Shown: piece by piece, positions 1 through 9,064 of the stretch
How the letters are laid out: each line of letters begins with the position of its first letter
How positions within the stretch are numbered: the stretch's first letter is position 1
From: Bacillota bacterium
Lineage (GTDB): Bacteria; Bacillota; Clostridia; Oscillospirales; Ruminococcaceae
Length of the DNA stretch: 64,000 nucleotides
Reading direction: 5' to 3'
Assembly (NCBI GenBank): GCA_023391005.1
Contig: JAEWBS010000063.1
Span: 1-64,000 of the forward strand
The notes under the pieces: model-generated
Told to the model about the DNA's origin: nothing
The model's database searches: none
The model's input: only the letters and a program-made list of their open reading frames with translations
Made by a program: the position numbers and the translations under genes

Positions 1-587
1 TGATATCCCGAATGAAATATATTGACCGCTGGGGGCTGATGCGCTGCACCCGCAACGAGACGCTGGCCGAGCATACGCTTGAGACGGCCATGCTGACCCA
101 TGCGCTCGTCGAGATCGGCAACAGCCGGTTTATGCGGTCGCTCGACGCGGGCCGGGCGGTGCTCATCGCGCTGTACCACGACAGCGCCGAGATTATTACC
201 GGAGATCTGCCCACGCCTGTCAAATATCACGATCTGGGTATTCGGGTGGCTTACCACTCGATTGAGCGGCAGGCCACCAGACGGCTGCTGGCTATGCTGC
301 CCGATACGCTGCGACCGGCGTTCGGCGCCTGCCTCGATCCCGATCAGGCGGATAAGGAGGCGTACGGGCCGTATGTCAAGGCGGCGGACAAGCTCTCGGC
401 ATTGATCAAATGTACCGAAGAGCTCAAGGCGGGGAACAAGGAGTTTCAGTCGGCGTCCAAGGCGATCGCCGAGCACCCTGCGTTGCAACTGCCTGAGGCA
501 CAGATTTTTATTAAGGAATATCTCCCGGCCTATGCGCTGTCCCTCGATGAGGTTGAGCGATTTGGAAGAGAAAATACCGTTGAATAG
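1..587 (+). CDS. yfbR: 5'-deoxynucleotidase, YfbR/HD family (5' end outside window)
   Basis: An HD-domain phosphohydrolase closely resembling E. coli YfbR, which removes phosphate from deoxyribonucleoside 5'-monophosphates in the cytoplasm. Counting from the ATG at 12, the metal ligands are His21 (in AEHTL) and His56-Asp57 (YHDSAE), followed by the family signature GDLPTPVKYHD and a later KAADKLSALIKC block. The frame stays open from the ATG to base 3 and reads I-S-R-M-K-Y-I-D-R-W, matching the residues before the first Met in E. coli YfbR (LSRLKLINRW). The true start is therefore about a dozen codons upstream, outside the window, and the ATG at 12 is probably internal. Length then agrees with the roughly 199-aa family. 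A bidirectional terminator follows. Confidence 0.9.
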   Translation, partial: ISRMKYIDRWGLMRCTRNETLAEHTLETAMLTHALVEIGNSRFMRSLDAGRAVLIALYHDSAEIITGDLPTPVKYHDLGIRVAYHSIERQATRRLLAMLPDTLRPAFGACLDPDQADKEAYGPYVKAADKLSALIKCTEELKAGNKEFQSASKAIAEHPALQLPEAQIFIKEYLPAYALSLDEVERFGRENTVE

Positions 588-688
588 AACTATATTTTAA
601 ATAGCGCGCTGATGTACATCAATGCGCCCCCGCACAGCATTTCCCCTCTTTGAGGGGGCTTGATTAAAATAGGGCCAAAAATGCTATA

Positions 689-726
689 AAAACAGGCGCT
701 GCTTTAAAGACGGCAGCGCCTGTTTT
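689..726. terminator. Bidirectional intrinsic terminator
   Basis: A perfect 14-bp inverted repeat (AAAACAGGCGCTGC and its complement) with a 10-nt loop, ending in a T run on either strand. It lies between the convergent nucleotidase (+) and MBL-fold hydrolase (-) genes and can serve both. Confidence 0.85.
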
Positions 727-812
727 GTGTCAGCGGCACATATTTAGCATAAATATACTCCGCATCACAGGGGCGGGGAGCCGCAGCGCGACATCGCCCG
801 TGCATACCGACG

Positions 813-1706
813 CTATATTTGCTGCCCGCAAAGCTCGCGCAGCACCACCCGGATAGCCGCCGCCGTATTGATGCTGAACGCCTCATAAGGCCATACCGGA
901 CGGTAGCGCTCGCTCCAATATTGCTCGGCATAGCCCGCGAAGATACCGTCAGCGTCCCGCCCTTCTTCAAACAAACGGCGAATCAGGTCGGCCGATTGGG
1001 TCATGGCAGCCCGTGATGCAGCCAGATAATCGGCGCTCTGCGCCGCCGACAAGGGCGTTGGGGTGTGCGAAAGAATGAACCGGCGCTCGCCCAGCGCGGC
1101 GATGCGGTCCACCGAGTCAAGCGCGGCCTGATAGCCGCTTAAAAAGCAGGGTTGCACACGACCGTCAGGACGGGACACGCCGAGCGTTTCGCACAGCCAG
1201 GTTACGCCTTCTTGGGGCCAGTCGACTGAGATCGAATCTTTTGTGTGGCCCGGGGTGAACAGCACCCGGCAGACACCGTCGTCGAACCGAAATTCCTGAC
1301 CGTCAGTCAGCGGTGTGAGAACTTGCAGCTCGGCGTCATCAAAGCTGCCGCCCGTAAAGCCCGCGCCATAAAGGCGCTGCGCATTTTGGCACATTTTGTG
1401 TATCGTATTCAGCGCGGTTGGCTTTGTAAACACCTCGCACACATAAGGGTGCGCATAGACCGGTGTCGCAGGAAAAGCGCGCCGCAGCCAGGGCAATCCA
1501 GCCGCATGGTCATAGTGCGAATGGGACAGAATAATCGCATCGAGCATTCGATGTCCCAGATGCGCCTTAATGTTCTCGACCGTTTCGGGCGCACAGAACG
1601 AGACGGTGCAGTCGAGCAGAACGGCGGAACGCTCGCCGAGTATCAGTTGACAATTTCCGGCGGGGTGCGCCGAGACAAACAGGCATTGCAGCATGCGCGG
1701 GTCCAT
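813..1706 (-). CDS. MBL-fold metallo-hydrolase
   Basis: A 297-aa protein of the metallo-beta-lactamase superfamily. The Zn-binding signature HSHYDH is at residues 62-67, preceded by the conserved Asp of the LLDCT strand (residue 32) and followed by FTPGHTKDSISV, which carries the third metal-binding His, and a late ILSHTP block with the last His. No signal peptide is visible, so it is probably cytoplasmic. The fold covers thiolesterases, glyoxalase II-like enzymes, lactonases and ribonucleases, and the sequence alone does not choose among them. It is monocistronic, convergent with the nucleotidase gene, and its start is preceded by an AAAGGAT-like ribosome site. The fold assignment is firm and the substrate unknown. 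Confidence 0.8.
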   Translation of the reverse strand: MDPRMLQCLFVSAHPAGNCQLILGERSAVLLDCTVSFCAPETVENIKAHLGHRMLDAIILSHSHYDHAAGLPWLRRAFPATPVYAHPYVCEVFTKPTALNTIHKMCQNAQRLYGAGFTGGSFDDAELQVLTPLTDGQEFRFDDGVCRVLFTPGHTKDSISVDWPQEGVTWLCETLGVSRPDGRVQPCFLSGYQAALDSVDRIAALGERRFILSHTPTPLSAAQSADYLAASRAAMTQSADLIRRLFEEGRDADGIFAGYAEQYWSERYRPVWPYEAFSINTAAAIRVVLRELCGQQI

Positions 1707-2217
1707 CCTTTAAGCTGAGAAATTGTTTTATTGCAATATCATAAGCGCAAGCGCGTGGCATTCGTTGCGCATCAACGGCGGCGCTGCATTAAGCCGCGAG
1801 CCGTTGTACCGCCAATTATTATGCCATATTTTACGAAGAAATGGAAGAGTCTTTGCGACAAGACTGCAAAGAGTAGGCTCAAACCCTCTTAGGATGCGGG
1901 GAAGTTGCTGATGAAAACACAGAATATCGTTTTATCCTTAGAAATTTCATGCAGGATTTTCGAAATAAAAATTGCAGATTTTTTTCAGCTTAAAAGTTGG
2001 TTTTAAAAACGTATCTCTGTCGATGCAAAATTTTTTAATTTTTAACATTTATAGAAAATGAATTTTGGGTATCGATTTGATGCAAAATTTTAGGGGGAAA
2101 TTAATTTTAAATGCTAAAATATGAATCAAAAAATTTGCATCCGTCAAAACTTCGATTATAAAATCACAAATAAAGTCTATGCGCGAAAATGGCTTGATTA
2201 AGCGCAAAAACAGGCTA
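1707..2217. other. AT-rich intergenic region, no gene seen
   Basis: About 510 bp between the divergent MBL hydrolase and hydroxyacid dehydrogenase genes. From about 1910 it is very AT-rich with many A/T tracts. I see no convincing ORF, RNA gene or hairpin. It is likely to hold regulatory sites for both neighbours. Confidence 0.5.
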
Positions 2218-2246
2218 TTGACGCATCAAAATTAATCGGGTATGAT
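2218..2246 (+). promoter_or_regulatory. Sigma-70-type promoter of the hydroxyacid dehydrogenase gene
   Basis: TTGACG (2218-2223), a 17-nt spacer and TATGAT (2241-2246), about 50 nt before the start codon. Spacing is ideal and each hexamer has one mismatch to consensus. Confidence 0.75.
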
Positions 2247-2296
2247 GTAAACGTTGCATACCAATACCAATAATTTTTTGGGAGGAAATAACCATT

Positions 2297-3235
2297 ATGA
2301 AGTGCTTAATTATTGACGCTGTGCATGAGGCTATTGCGCAGGAGCTCGGAAAGCATATGCAGGTAGATCACAAGATGCTGCCCACTCAGGCGGAGCTTGC
2401 TGCACTTATCCCCGACTACGATGTCCTGATTATGCGTGTTGATCCTGCAATTAATAAAGAAATTCTTGATGCCGCCAAAAATCTTAAGGTCATCGGTGTT
2501 TGCTCGGTCGGCCTTAACCATGTCGATATGGAGGCCGCTAAGGCCAAGGGCGTTCAGGTGTTCAACGCGCCCGGTCTTAACGCCAACGCGGTGGCTGAAC
2601 TGACGCTTTCTAAGATGTTGGATCTTGCCCGCAATACCATGACGGCCAACCATGACGTCAAGGTTCTCAAGCAGTGGGACAAGTATAAGTTTGTAGGCCG
2701 CGAGCTGCGCGGACGCACGCTGGGCGTTGTCGGCTTTGGCCGTATCGGCCGCCGTGTGGCCGAGCTCGGACGCGCGTTTGGCATGACGACCGTCGCCTAT
2801 GACCCCTTCCTCAAGCCCGAGGATTTCGAGAAAGAAAGCACCACCGGTATGGAGGTCGAGGAGCTGCTGAAGGTTTCCGACTTCATTTCCATCCACGTTC
2901 CGCTGACCCCCGAGACCCGTGACCTCGTTTCTAAGAAGCAGATTGCCTTCATGAAGAAGGATGCAGTTGTGCTCAATATGAGCCGCGGCGGCATTGTGAA
3001 CGAGAAGGATGCCTATGAGGCGCTCAAAAATGGCGAGCTCGGCGGCTTTGGATCTGACGTTCTTGAGAACGAGCTGGCCGGCGGTGGTCTGACCGAAGGC
3101 GCCGGCTTTGACTCGCCGCTGTTTGAGCTTGAGAACTTTCTGGTCTCTCCGCACATCGGCGCACAGTCTATCGATGCCTCTAAGGACATTGGCGCGCACA
3201 TCATTTCTAAGGTGAAAGAGGCTTTGTCTCTGTAA
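2297..3235 (+). CDS. D-2-hydroxyacid dehydrogenase (NAD-dependent, SerA-like)
   Basis: A 312-aa enzyme of the D-isomer-specific 2-hydroxyacid dehydrogenase family, which interconverts 2-oxo acids and D-2-hydroxy acids with NAD(P)H. The Rossmann nucleotide loop GFGRIG is at 146-151. The expected catalytic set is present: Arg230 in MSRGGIVNE, Glu257 in DVLE and His286 in SPHIG. Length suits short, ACT-less members, so regulatory SerA with C-terminal ACT domains is unlikely. The ATG follows GGGAGGAAATAACCATT. It is a single-gene unit with its own promoter and a strong terminator. Glyoxylate/hydroxypyruvate reductase or phosphoglycerate dehydrogenase are both possible, and the TRAP locus downstream could supply a hydroxy acid, but that link is only inference. 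Confidence 0.85.
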   Translation: MKCLIIDAVHEAIAQELGKHMQVDHKMLPTQAELAALIPDYDVLIMRVDPAINKEILDAAKNLKVIGVCSVGLNHVDMEAAKAKGVQVFNAPGLNANAVAELTLSKMLDLARNTMTANHDVKVLKQWDKYKFVGRELRGRTLGVVGFGRIGRRVAELGRAFGMTTVAYDPFLKPEDFEKESTTGMEVEELLKVSDFISIHVPLTPETRDLVSKKQIAFMKKDAVVLNMSRGGIVNEKDAYEALKNGELGGFGSDVLENELAGGGLTEGAGFDSPLFELENFLVSPHIGAQSIDASKDIGAHIISKVKEALSL

Positions 3236-3260
3236 TCTTGCCATATAGCTTCATTTTTGT

Positions 3261-3297
3261 AAAAAAGACCGCAGCGTTTGCTGCGGTCTTTTTTTAC
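3261..3297 (+). terminator. Intrinsic terminator of the dehydrogenase gene
   Basis: An AAGACCGCAGC / GCTGCGGTCTT stem with a GTTT loop, preceded by six A and followed by a run of seven T. Confidence 0.95.
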
Positions 3298-3905
3298 TGT
3301 TAATCATATTTGGGTCAGCGGTTTATTTGCCTGCTTAACCGTAGCCGAAGGCGCTGGTGTTTTCAATCGCTCATAGTGGTGGTTTTAGACGCGCATGAAC
3401 TAGCTCATTTTAAATCAGGTATTAAATGTCATGTACCGATATCTTGTACGAAGCATTACAGCGCTACGCTTGAGAAATACCGGTACGGATGGAGAAACCT
3501 TTGGCTGATGGCGTGTGTAAATTAAGCTTGCATCTATTTTATAGATGTGTTTGAAAGAGGGAACAGGGTATTTTGATAAATGCATATAAAATGAAATATT
3601 AATCATTTTGTATGAATATTAGCGACATGGAATGAATTTTCATCAGATTTAATCTGTTTACATTTATAGTTTTACGACACCTAAAATAATTTGAGAAGTT
3701 AAAATATTTTGCTAATTCTGTTTGGTAGTCCTGCTAATAAGTACACTTTAATAGAAAAAATAGAACATTTATTAACTTGATCAAAACAAGTTGCCTTATA
3801 ATTGGTCTAAAAATCTAGAACAAAATTGTGCAATATTCAATTTTAATGATCAAAGTACTTAAAAGCACATGATATTTTTTTAGCAATATCACATACGCGT
3901 AAATA
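3298..3905. other. AT-rich intergenic region, no gene seen
   Basis: Roughly 600 bp of AT-rich sequence before the TAXI-TRAP promoter. Short open frames of 60-70 codons occur on both strands, but they have no ribosome site, no family resemblance and poor codon use, so I do not call them. Confidence 0.5.
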
Positions 3906-3934
3906 TTGCTTAAAAATTAAAATTGTGTTAATAT
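3906..3934 (+). promoter_or_regulatory. Candidate promoter of the TAXI-TRAP operon
   Basis: TTGCTT, a 17-nt spacer and TAATAT. If used, it gives a leader of about 230 nt before the binding-protein gene. The leader has a purine-rich GGTGGAGGAGACAGAAAGGAG tract but no riboswitch class I recognise. Confidence 0.4.
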
Positions 3935-4174
3935 TTATATGTATTCTTTCATCAATTTGTATGCGTAGTGAGGACAGTTAGGGATTTGAATAGACCCATT
4001 TGGTGGAGGAGACAGAAAGGAGATCGGCGCAAAAAAGGGTATATTTCGTAGGCATGTAATCCGGCAATGCGGTGGCGTTCGTAGGCTTGTGCGTGTTATA
4101 CATATCTGTGCGTGCAGCCGACGGGACAGCTTCTTAATTAGCCGGGAAAAATTCGGATAGGAGTGACCAATATA

Positions 4175-5203
4175 ATGAAGAAAATTTCCGTAATTGCATT
4201 GGCATTAACCATGATTCTCGTGGCAACCGCCTGCGGCGGTTCCTCCAGCGCGGCACCGTCCGCCGCCCCTGCCCCTGCGGGTTCGTCCGCTCCCGCGGCT
4301 TCTTCTGCACCGGCTCCTGGCAAGACGACGATTCTGACTATCGGCACCGCTGATACCGGCGGCACCATGTATCCTGTCGGATGCACCATCGCCAAGGTTA
4401 TCAACGACAATGTTCCCGGCGTTAAGGTTAATGCCGAGACGTCCGCAGGCTCTCCCGCGAATACCGTCAACCTTCAGGCCGGCGAAATTGACCTCGGCAT
4501 GATCGCGGGCGACGTCGCTTTCGAGGCTTATAGCGGCACCGGCAAGTTCGAGGGCAAGGCCTGCGCCGACATCCGTGCGCTTGCGGCCACCTACCCGTCC
4601 CTTTCGAACTGGATCGTGCTCGAGTCCTCCAAGCTTCAGTATGTTGAAGAGCTCGGCGGCAAGAAGCTGGCTATCGGCCCGTCCGCTTCGGCGACCGCCA
4701 TCGCCGCGAATGCCGGTCTTACTGCCGCGGGCGTTACCGCGGGCGCGAGTGAGTATCTCGGCCTGACCGAAGGCGCCGACTCGGTTGGCGACGGCGTTCA
4801 TGACGCTGCGCACGCCTTTGCCGGTATTCCGATCGGCGGTTTCCTCAACCTGACCAACATCAAGGCTTCGCACCTGCTTGCTTATAAGGAAGAGACGCTG
4901 GATAAGATCATTGCTGCCAACGGCTCCTACTACAAGGCTGTCATCCCCGCCGGTACCTATAATGGCCAGACTCAGGATATCCCCACCTTTGGCGTTAAGT
5001 GCCTCGTAGCGGTCAACGCTTCGATGGACGATGAGCTTGTCGGTAAAATGGCCGAGGCGCTGCACACCCATCCCGATGATCTGGTCGCGGGCCACGCTTC
5101 GATGACCGCCATGACCGATGCGGCGTTCATGTGCAACGACCTGCCCATCCCGCTGCATCCCGGCGCCGAGGCTTATTACAAGAGCGCCGGCCTCATTAAA
5201 TAA
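4175..5203 (+). CDS. TAXI-family TRAP transporter solute-binding lipoprotein
   Basis: The extracytoplasmic substrate-binding subunit of a TRAP transporter of the TAXI type. The ATG at 4175 is preferred over an in-frame GTG at 4163 because AGGAG (4159-4163) overlaps that GTG and lies 11 nt before the ATG. The N-terminus is a lipoprotein signal (MKKISVIALALTMILV) ending in a lipobox with Cys20. A Ser/Ala/Pro-rich linker follows, then the mature domain starting TILTIGTADTGGTMYP, with SAGSPANTVNLQAGEIDLGM typical of TAXI proteins. About 342 aa. It is transcribed with the fused permease 133 nt downstream. TAXI proteins bind carboxylates such as glutamate or 2-oxoglutarate, but the ligand here cannot be read from sequence. 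Confidence 0.9.
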   Translation: MKKISVIALALTMILVATACGGSSSAAPSAAPAPAGSSAPAASSAPAPGKTTILTIGTADTGGTMYPVGCTIAKVINDNVPGVKVNAETSAGSPANTVNLQAGEIDLGMIAGDVAFEAYSGTGKFEGKACADIRALAATYPSLSNWIVLESSKLQYVEELGGKKLAIGPSASATAIAANAGLTAAGVTAGASEYLGLTEGADSVGDGVHDAAHAFAGIPIGGFLNLTNIKASHLLAYKEETLDKIIAANGSYYKAVIPAGTYNGQTQDIPTFGVKCLVAVNASMDDELVGKMAEALHTHPDDLVAGHASMTAMTDAAFMCNDLPIPLHPGAEAYYKSAGLIK

Positions 5204-5250
5204 GCGCTGCTTATCTTAAAATTTTAAACAACATTTCCGAATTAAGTCAG

Positions 5251-5283
5251 ATGCCGTTCGGAGCGATATGCTTCGAACGGCAT
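5251..5283 (+). other. Intercistronic stem-loop between binding protein and permease
   Basis: ATGCCGTTCGGAG pairs with CTTCGAACGGCAT across a 7-nt loop (one G-U pair). No T run follows, so it is less likely a terminator than an mRNA-stabilising or processing hairpin, which would favour binding protein over permease as in many solute-binding-protein operons. Confidence 0.6.
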
Positions 5284-5336
5284 TGGCAAATATTGTAATC
5301 ATAGCCGAGAGAGATTGATGGATTAAGGAGATTTAT

Positions 5337-7313
5337 ATGGCTAAAAAAGAGAATGTCAATGCACCGGCCGAAATTGACATAGCCAGTCTGGACAGCGACC
5401 TTGCTGTACTGAAAGTTGTCGAAGAGGGCGGCACCAATCCGTTTATAAAAGCGGCTTCGGTGGTGGCCATCCTGATGAGCATATTCCACCTTTATACGGC
5501 GCAGTTCGGCCTTCTGGATGCGATAGGCCAGCGCGGCACGCACATGTGCTTCGCTATTACCATCCTGTTGCTGACTATGCCGCTTGCAGACCATACTATT
5601 TTTACAAAGACCTTAAAGGATAATAAGGCCTACCGTTCCATTTGCCGTTTTATTGACCTTGTGTTGATCGTGCTCGTGTGGTTTGCCACCTATATGTGCC
5701 GTGTCGAAAGCCTTGCGCAGAACGACAGCATGGGCATTGTAACCATCTGGGCTTCCATCTCGGGCGGTATTTTATATGTCATTGTCATCGAGGCGTCGCG
5801 CCGTTCGCTTGGCTGGATTTTGCCGGTGCTGGCGATGGTGTTCACCCTTTATGCGCTGACCGGCGCGTATCTGCCTCTGGCTATTGCGCACCGTGGTTAC
5901 AGCTTTAAGCGCATCTTTGAGTTCTTGGCGGTTGCGGGTGACGGCATGTTTGGTCAGACCCTGACCGTTTCCGCCACGGTTATCTTCATGTTCGTCATGT
6001 TCGGCTCGTTTCTTGAGTCATCAGGCTGCTCCGGTTTTATCAACGATATCGCGATCTCGTTGACCGGACGTATCAAGAGTGGCCCGGCGCTGTCCGCCGT
6101 TATCGCCTCTGCGCTGATGGGTACCATCAACGGCTCGGCGGTGGCCAACGTGGTCGGTACCGGCACCTTTACGATTCCGCTGATGAAATCGAGAGGCTAC
6201 AAGCCGGAATTCGCCGGCGGCGTTGAAGCGGTCGCGTCAACCGGCGGTCAGATTTTACCCCCCGTTATGGGATCGGGTGCCTTTTTGATGGTTGCGTTTA
6301 CCGCGGAATCTTACATGACCATTGTTAAGTGCGCGACACTGCCCGCTATTTGCTATTTTGTCGGCTGCGCTTTCTCGGTTATCGCGCAGGCGGAAAAGGC
6401 CGACATCAAGCCTACGCCTGCGGATCAGATTCCGGTCGCGAGAAAGGTGCTCAAGGACGGCTGGATCTATCTGCTGATCATCGCCGTTCTCGTCTACTGC
6501 CTGCTGGGCGCGCAGCTCTCGCCCTCCCGTTCGGCGCTGTTTGCCATCTATTCGGTGCCGCTTGTCATGCTGCTGGATAAAAAGAAGCGTTTTACTTACA
6601 AAGAAATTGTTCCATCCTTGAAAAAATCAGGCTTTAGTGCCGTGTCCGTTGTGCTGGGCTGCGCCTGCGCCGGTATCGTTGTGTCGATGGTTTCGTTGAC
6701 CGGCATCGGCGTTGTGTTCGGCGATATGATGATCTCCGCCTCGGGCGGCAGCCTGTTTATGTCGCTGGTATTCACCGCAATGGCCTGCATCGTGCTTGGC
6801 ATGGGCTTGCCCACGACGGCAGCTTATGTTATCGCCGCGTCGATTCTGGCCCCCGCGCTTGTCAAACTCGGTTTAGCCATGCTGACCGCACATCTCTTCG
6901 TGTTCTACTTTGCCTGCCTGTCGGCCATCACGCCTCCTGTCGCGCTGGCGGCATATGCGGGAGCCGGTATTGCAAAGTGCAGCCCGATGACCACCGCTGT
7001 TGAGGCCTGCAAGGTCGGCTTTGCCGGATTTATCGTGCCGTTTGGCTTCTGCTATACGCCGGCATTCATGATGCAGGGTACCTCTATCGAAATTATTTAC
7101 GTTTTTGGCACGGCGCTGCTCGGTGTGTGCGCCATGTCGATGGGCTTCCAGGGCTGGTATTTCAAGCACCTGAACCCGATAGAAAGAATTGCGCTACTGG
7201 GCGGCGGCGTGGGCCTGATTCATCCGGGCACGCCATCGAATATAGTGGGCGTCGCCATCATGATCGGCCTGTATTTGTATGCTAAGAACTACAATAAAAA
7301 AGTAATGGCCTAA
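5337..7313 (+). CDS. TRAP transporter permease, fused small and large subunits (TAXI type)
   Basis: A 658-aa integral membrane protein in which the DctQ-like small subunit (N-terminal four-helix part, about residues 35-170) and the DctM-like large subunit (about 180-640) are one chain, as is usual for TAXI systems. Conserved blocks include GSGAFLMVAFT and GMGLPTTAAYVIAA in the large domain. It couples Na+ entry to solute uptake delivered by the lipoprotein encoded just upstream. The start follows TAAGGAGATTTAT. A terminator hairpin at 7387-7416 closes the operon. No enzyme gene is co-transcribed, so the substrate is unknown. Confidence 0.9.
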   Translation: MAKKENVNAPAEIDIASLDSDLAVLKVVEEGGTNPFIKAASVVAILMSIFHLYTAQFGLLDAIGQRGTHMCFAITILLLTMPLADHTIFTKTLKDNKAYRSICRFIDLVLIVLVWFATYMCRVESLAQNDSMGIVTIWASISGGILYVIVIEASRRSLGWILPVLAMVFTLYALTGAYLPLAIAHRGYSFKRIFEFLAVAGDGMFGQTLTVSATVIFMFVMFGSFLESSGCSGFINDIAISLTGRIKSGPALSAVIASALMGTINGSAVANVVGTGTFTIPLMKSRGYKPEFAGGVEAVASTGGQILPPVMGSGAFLMVAFTAESYMTIVKCATLPAICYFVGCAFSVIAQAEKADIKPTPADQIPVARKVLKDGWIYLLIIAVLVYCLLGAQLSPSRSALFAIYSVPLVMLLDKKKRFTYKEIVPSLKKSGFSAVSVVLGCACAGIVVSMVSLTGIGVVFGDMMISASGGSLFMSLVFTAMACIVLGMGLPTTAAYVIAASILAPALVKLGLAMLTAHLFVFYFACLSAITPPVALAAYAGAGIAKCSPMTTAVEACKVGFAGFIVPFGFCYTPAFMMQGTSIEIIYVFGTALLGVCAMSMGFQGWYFKHLNPIERIALLGGGVGLIHPGTPSNIVGVAIMIGLYLYAKNYNKKVMA

Positions 7314-7386
7314 GACGCTTGTCGCCCAACTTGCAACAAAGCCCCGACATAAGGCGGTCCTTAATAAGACAGTATGTTTTGGAAGT

Positions 7387-7416
7387 ATGGCGTAGCGTAA
7401 AAGCTACGCCATTTCT
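7387..7416 (+). terminator. Terminator of the TAXI-TRAP operon
   Basis: ATGGCGTAGC / GCTACGCCAT stem with a 6-nt loop, followed by TTCTTC. Confidence 0.75.
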
Positions 7417-7432
7417 TCATGTATCAGGGTAT

Positions 7433-7826
7433 TTAGTTTCGGCAAAATCCCCACCAAATTATAGCTGATGTGAATATTCTGCCTGCGCTTTCCGTCTGAT
7501 TTATCCGAGGATTCCACAAATACCTGCTAACCAAATCATTCAAAATAGTCGGTGTCAATTCCGTCAAGTCTGTATACTGCTTGCACTTGCGGATAAACCG
7601 TTCTACATCTTCGGCGTGCTGTTCCTGCTCAGTTGCGTTTGCCATTGTTCCAGCTTGCTCTCCAAATCAGCCTGTTCCACTTCATAATGGTTGGACAATT
7701 CCTCAAAGCAAATATTACTCAATTTCCCGTTTACGTTGTCCTTATATATCTGTTTGAACAGCTTGGAGAGTTTAGCAATTCTGCGCGCTCCTCGTGCAAT
7801 CTGCTTGCCCGCAGGGCAGTTGTCTT
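7433..7826 (-). pseudogene. Serine site-specific recombinase remnant (C-terminal part, DUF4368-like)
   Basis: Only the C-terminal portion of a large serine recombinase of the type found in clostridial conjugative elements is left, split over three frames. Reading the minus strand, one frame gives KLFKQIYKDNVNGKLS and then NHYEVEQADLESKLEQWQ. A shift near 7640 moves to EDVERFIRKCKQYTDLTEL and TPTILNDLVSRYL. A further shift before 7470 is needed to read IHISYNLVGILPK. These are the coiled-coil and terminal segments of such recombinases. The catalytic N-terminal domain is absent, so it cannot be functional. Confidence 0.8.
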
Positions 7827-7834
7827 AAAATAAT

Positions 7835-8126
7835 GTACCTAACTTGAGAAGAATTGTATCAACATCCGGGTATTGAACAGCTCCCAATCCCTGTAGGGCC
7901 AAGAGTATTTCTGCCTTTCTTCATCAGAAAGAGCAATTTTATTTAGTTGATAGCCTTTGAAAGATAAATGCTGCCATTTCTGCCGCTTTGCATATACAGG
8001 TATACCCGATATGCTTATAACGTCTATATCTCGGTATATCGTCCTTACCGAGACACCAAGCTCCGGTGCGGTTACTTTATCATTTTCCAGCAGATGAAAT
8101 AAAATGCAAAATCCGCCCTTCGTTCA
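7835..8126 (-). pseudogene. DeoR/WYL-type transcriptional regulator remnant
   Basis: The minus strand keeps a ribosome site (GGAGGTTGAATA) and ATG at 8126, but the frame stops after 15 codons. Read in the correct frames the DNA encodes LLENDKVTAPELGVSVRT, then IYRDIDVISISGIPVYA, then GYQLNKIALSDEERQK: the N-terminal winged helix and linker of a WYL-family regulator, broken by frameshifts and a small deletion. It follows the DUF3788 gene on the same strand by 31 nt, so the two probably formed an operon. Confidence 0.75.
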
Positions 8127-8157
8127 TTATTCAACCTCCACATTTTTATGGTGAAAA

Positions 8158-8613
8158 TCACTCCGCTTTCAATGTCTTTTTTGGTTTTACCTTGATGCCG
8201 ATTAAACGAATGAGGTCAGGCAGTTCATCATCAACTTCAACTGAATAATGTATCCATCCTCCAAAATCGCCGCAAGGGTAACGGTTCTTCCAAACGATTT
8301 GTATTTCTGGGCGCAAATCACCCAATATGGACTCTACCTCTTGCGCTCCCTTATCGTTAATAGAAATAGTACAACAAAAACCATTTTCCTCAAAAAACAC
8401 ATAAAGCAGCAATGTTTTTTTATGAATATATCGAAAACTCCAACCGTAATCAGTTCCAAAAGGAAATTTTATTTCACGACTTAAATCGTAATGCACTTTC
8501 AACATATCCTCAAAACGTATTAGGCGACACCAAGCATCATCACCCATGAAGACCTTAATAAATTCTTCCGGGGGTTGATGGGATTTTTCAGTCAATCGTT
8601 TTTTGCCTAACAT
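8158..8613 (-). CDS. DUF3788 family protein
   Basis: A 151-aa soluble protein matching the DUF3788 pattern: a central aromatic-rich stretch (TDYGWSFRYIHKKTLLLYVFF), then a positively charged segment and a GGWIHYSVEVDDELPDLIRLIGIKVKPKK tail given here in outline. No catalytic motif is evident and no function is established for the family. Starts at ATG 8613 after GAGGTGAATTTAC. It survives intact between a broken WYL regulator and palindromic mobile-element DNA, so it may be cargo of a decayed element. Family call moderate, function unknown. Confidence 0.6.
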   Translation of the reverse strand: MLGKKRLTEKSHQPPEEFIKVFMGDDAWCRLIRFEDMLKVHYDLSREIKFPFGTDYGWSFRYIHKKTLLLYVFFEENGFCCTISINDKGAQEVESILGDLRPEIQIVWKNRYPCGDFGGWIHYSVEVDDELPDLIRLIGIKVKPKKTLKAE

Positions 8614-8740
8614 GTAAATTCACCTCGCTATCCTCTTATTAATTTCATTATAACGTATATACCTTGACACCCTCTGTCATGTTTTTTAAGGATGCAAAAG
8701 TATTTTTCTATACTGATTTATTATAGCCAGTAATTTCCTC

Positions 8741-8917
8741 TGCCGCTAAACGGCAAGCAGGGCAAGTGTGCACACACTTGCACATTTTTGGGGATTTTCC
8801 CTTGCGGTCAAATCTCAAAATTGCTTGTTGGTGTAGCCGCCCAAAACCCGGCTAATGTTGCGTCATTTCGCTGTCGCTCATTCCTTATTTGACTTCGGGC
8901 CAAGTTGGCCCGAAGTC
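8741..8917. repeat. Cluster of three perfect palindromes (possible transfer origin or element end)
   Basis: Three inverted repeats lie within 180 bp: TGCCG/CGGCA at 8741-8755, GCAAGTGTG/CACACTTGC with a 2-nt centre at 8762-8781, and GACTTCGGGCCAA/TTGGCCCGAAGTC with a 1-nt centre at 8891-8917. None ends in a T run. An open frame on the minus strand here has no family match. Next to recombinase remnants, this looks like non-coding DNA of a conjugative or mobilisable element, possibly oriT. Confidence 0.45.
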
Positions 8918-9064
8918 CTAAAGTGCAGCCAACTTTGCAAGGTGTTCCAATAGTCTTGAATACTGTTCCCATAGTAATATGAAGCCACAAATTGCGTTCT
9001 CTCTTCGGCATGATATTGCCCTCCTATTCAAATATTTCTCTCTACTTATAAGGGCACAAAACAA

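Noticed and set aside
2306..3244. A 312-codon minus-strand frame opposite the hydroxyacid dehydrogenase gene
   Set aside because: Shadow frame of a real gene. It has no family resemblance and no ribosome site, while the plus-strand protein has full catalytic motifs.
4205..5158. A 317-codon minus-strand frame opposite the TAXI binding protein gene
   Set aside because: GC-skewed shadow frame with Arg/Gly-rich low-complexity translation.
8808..9011. A 67-codon frame on the minus strand
   Set aside because: It runs through the palindromic block and has no family match; better explained as non-coding element DNA.
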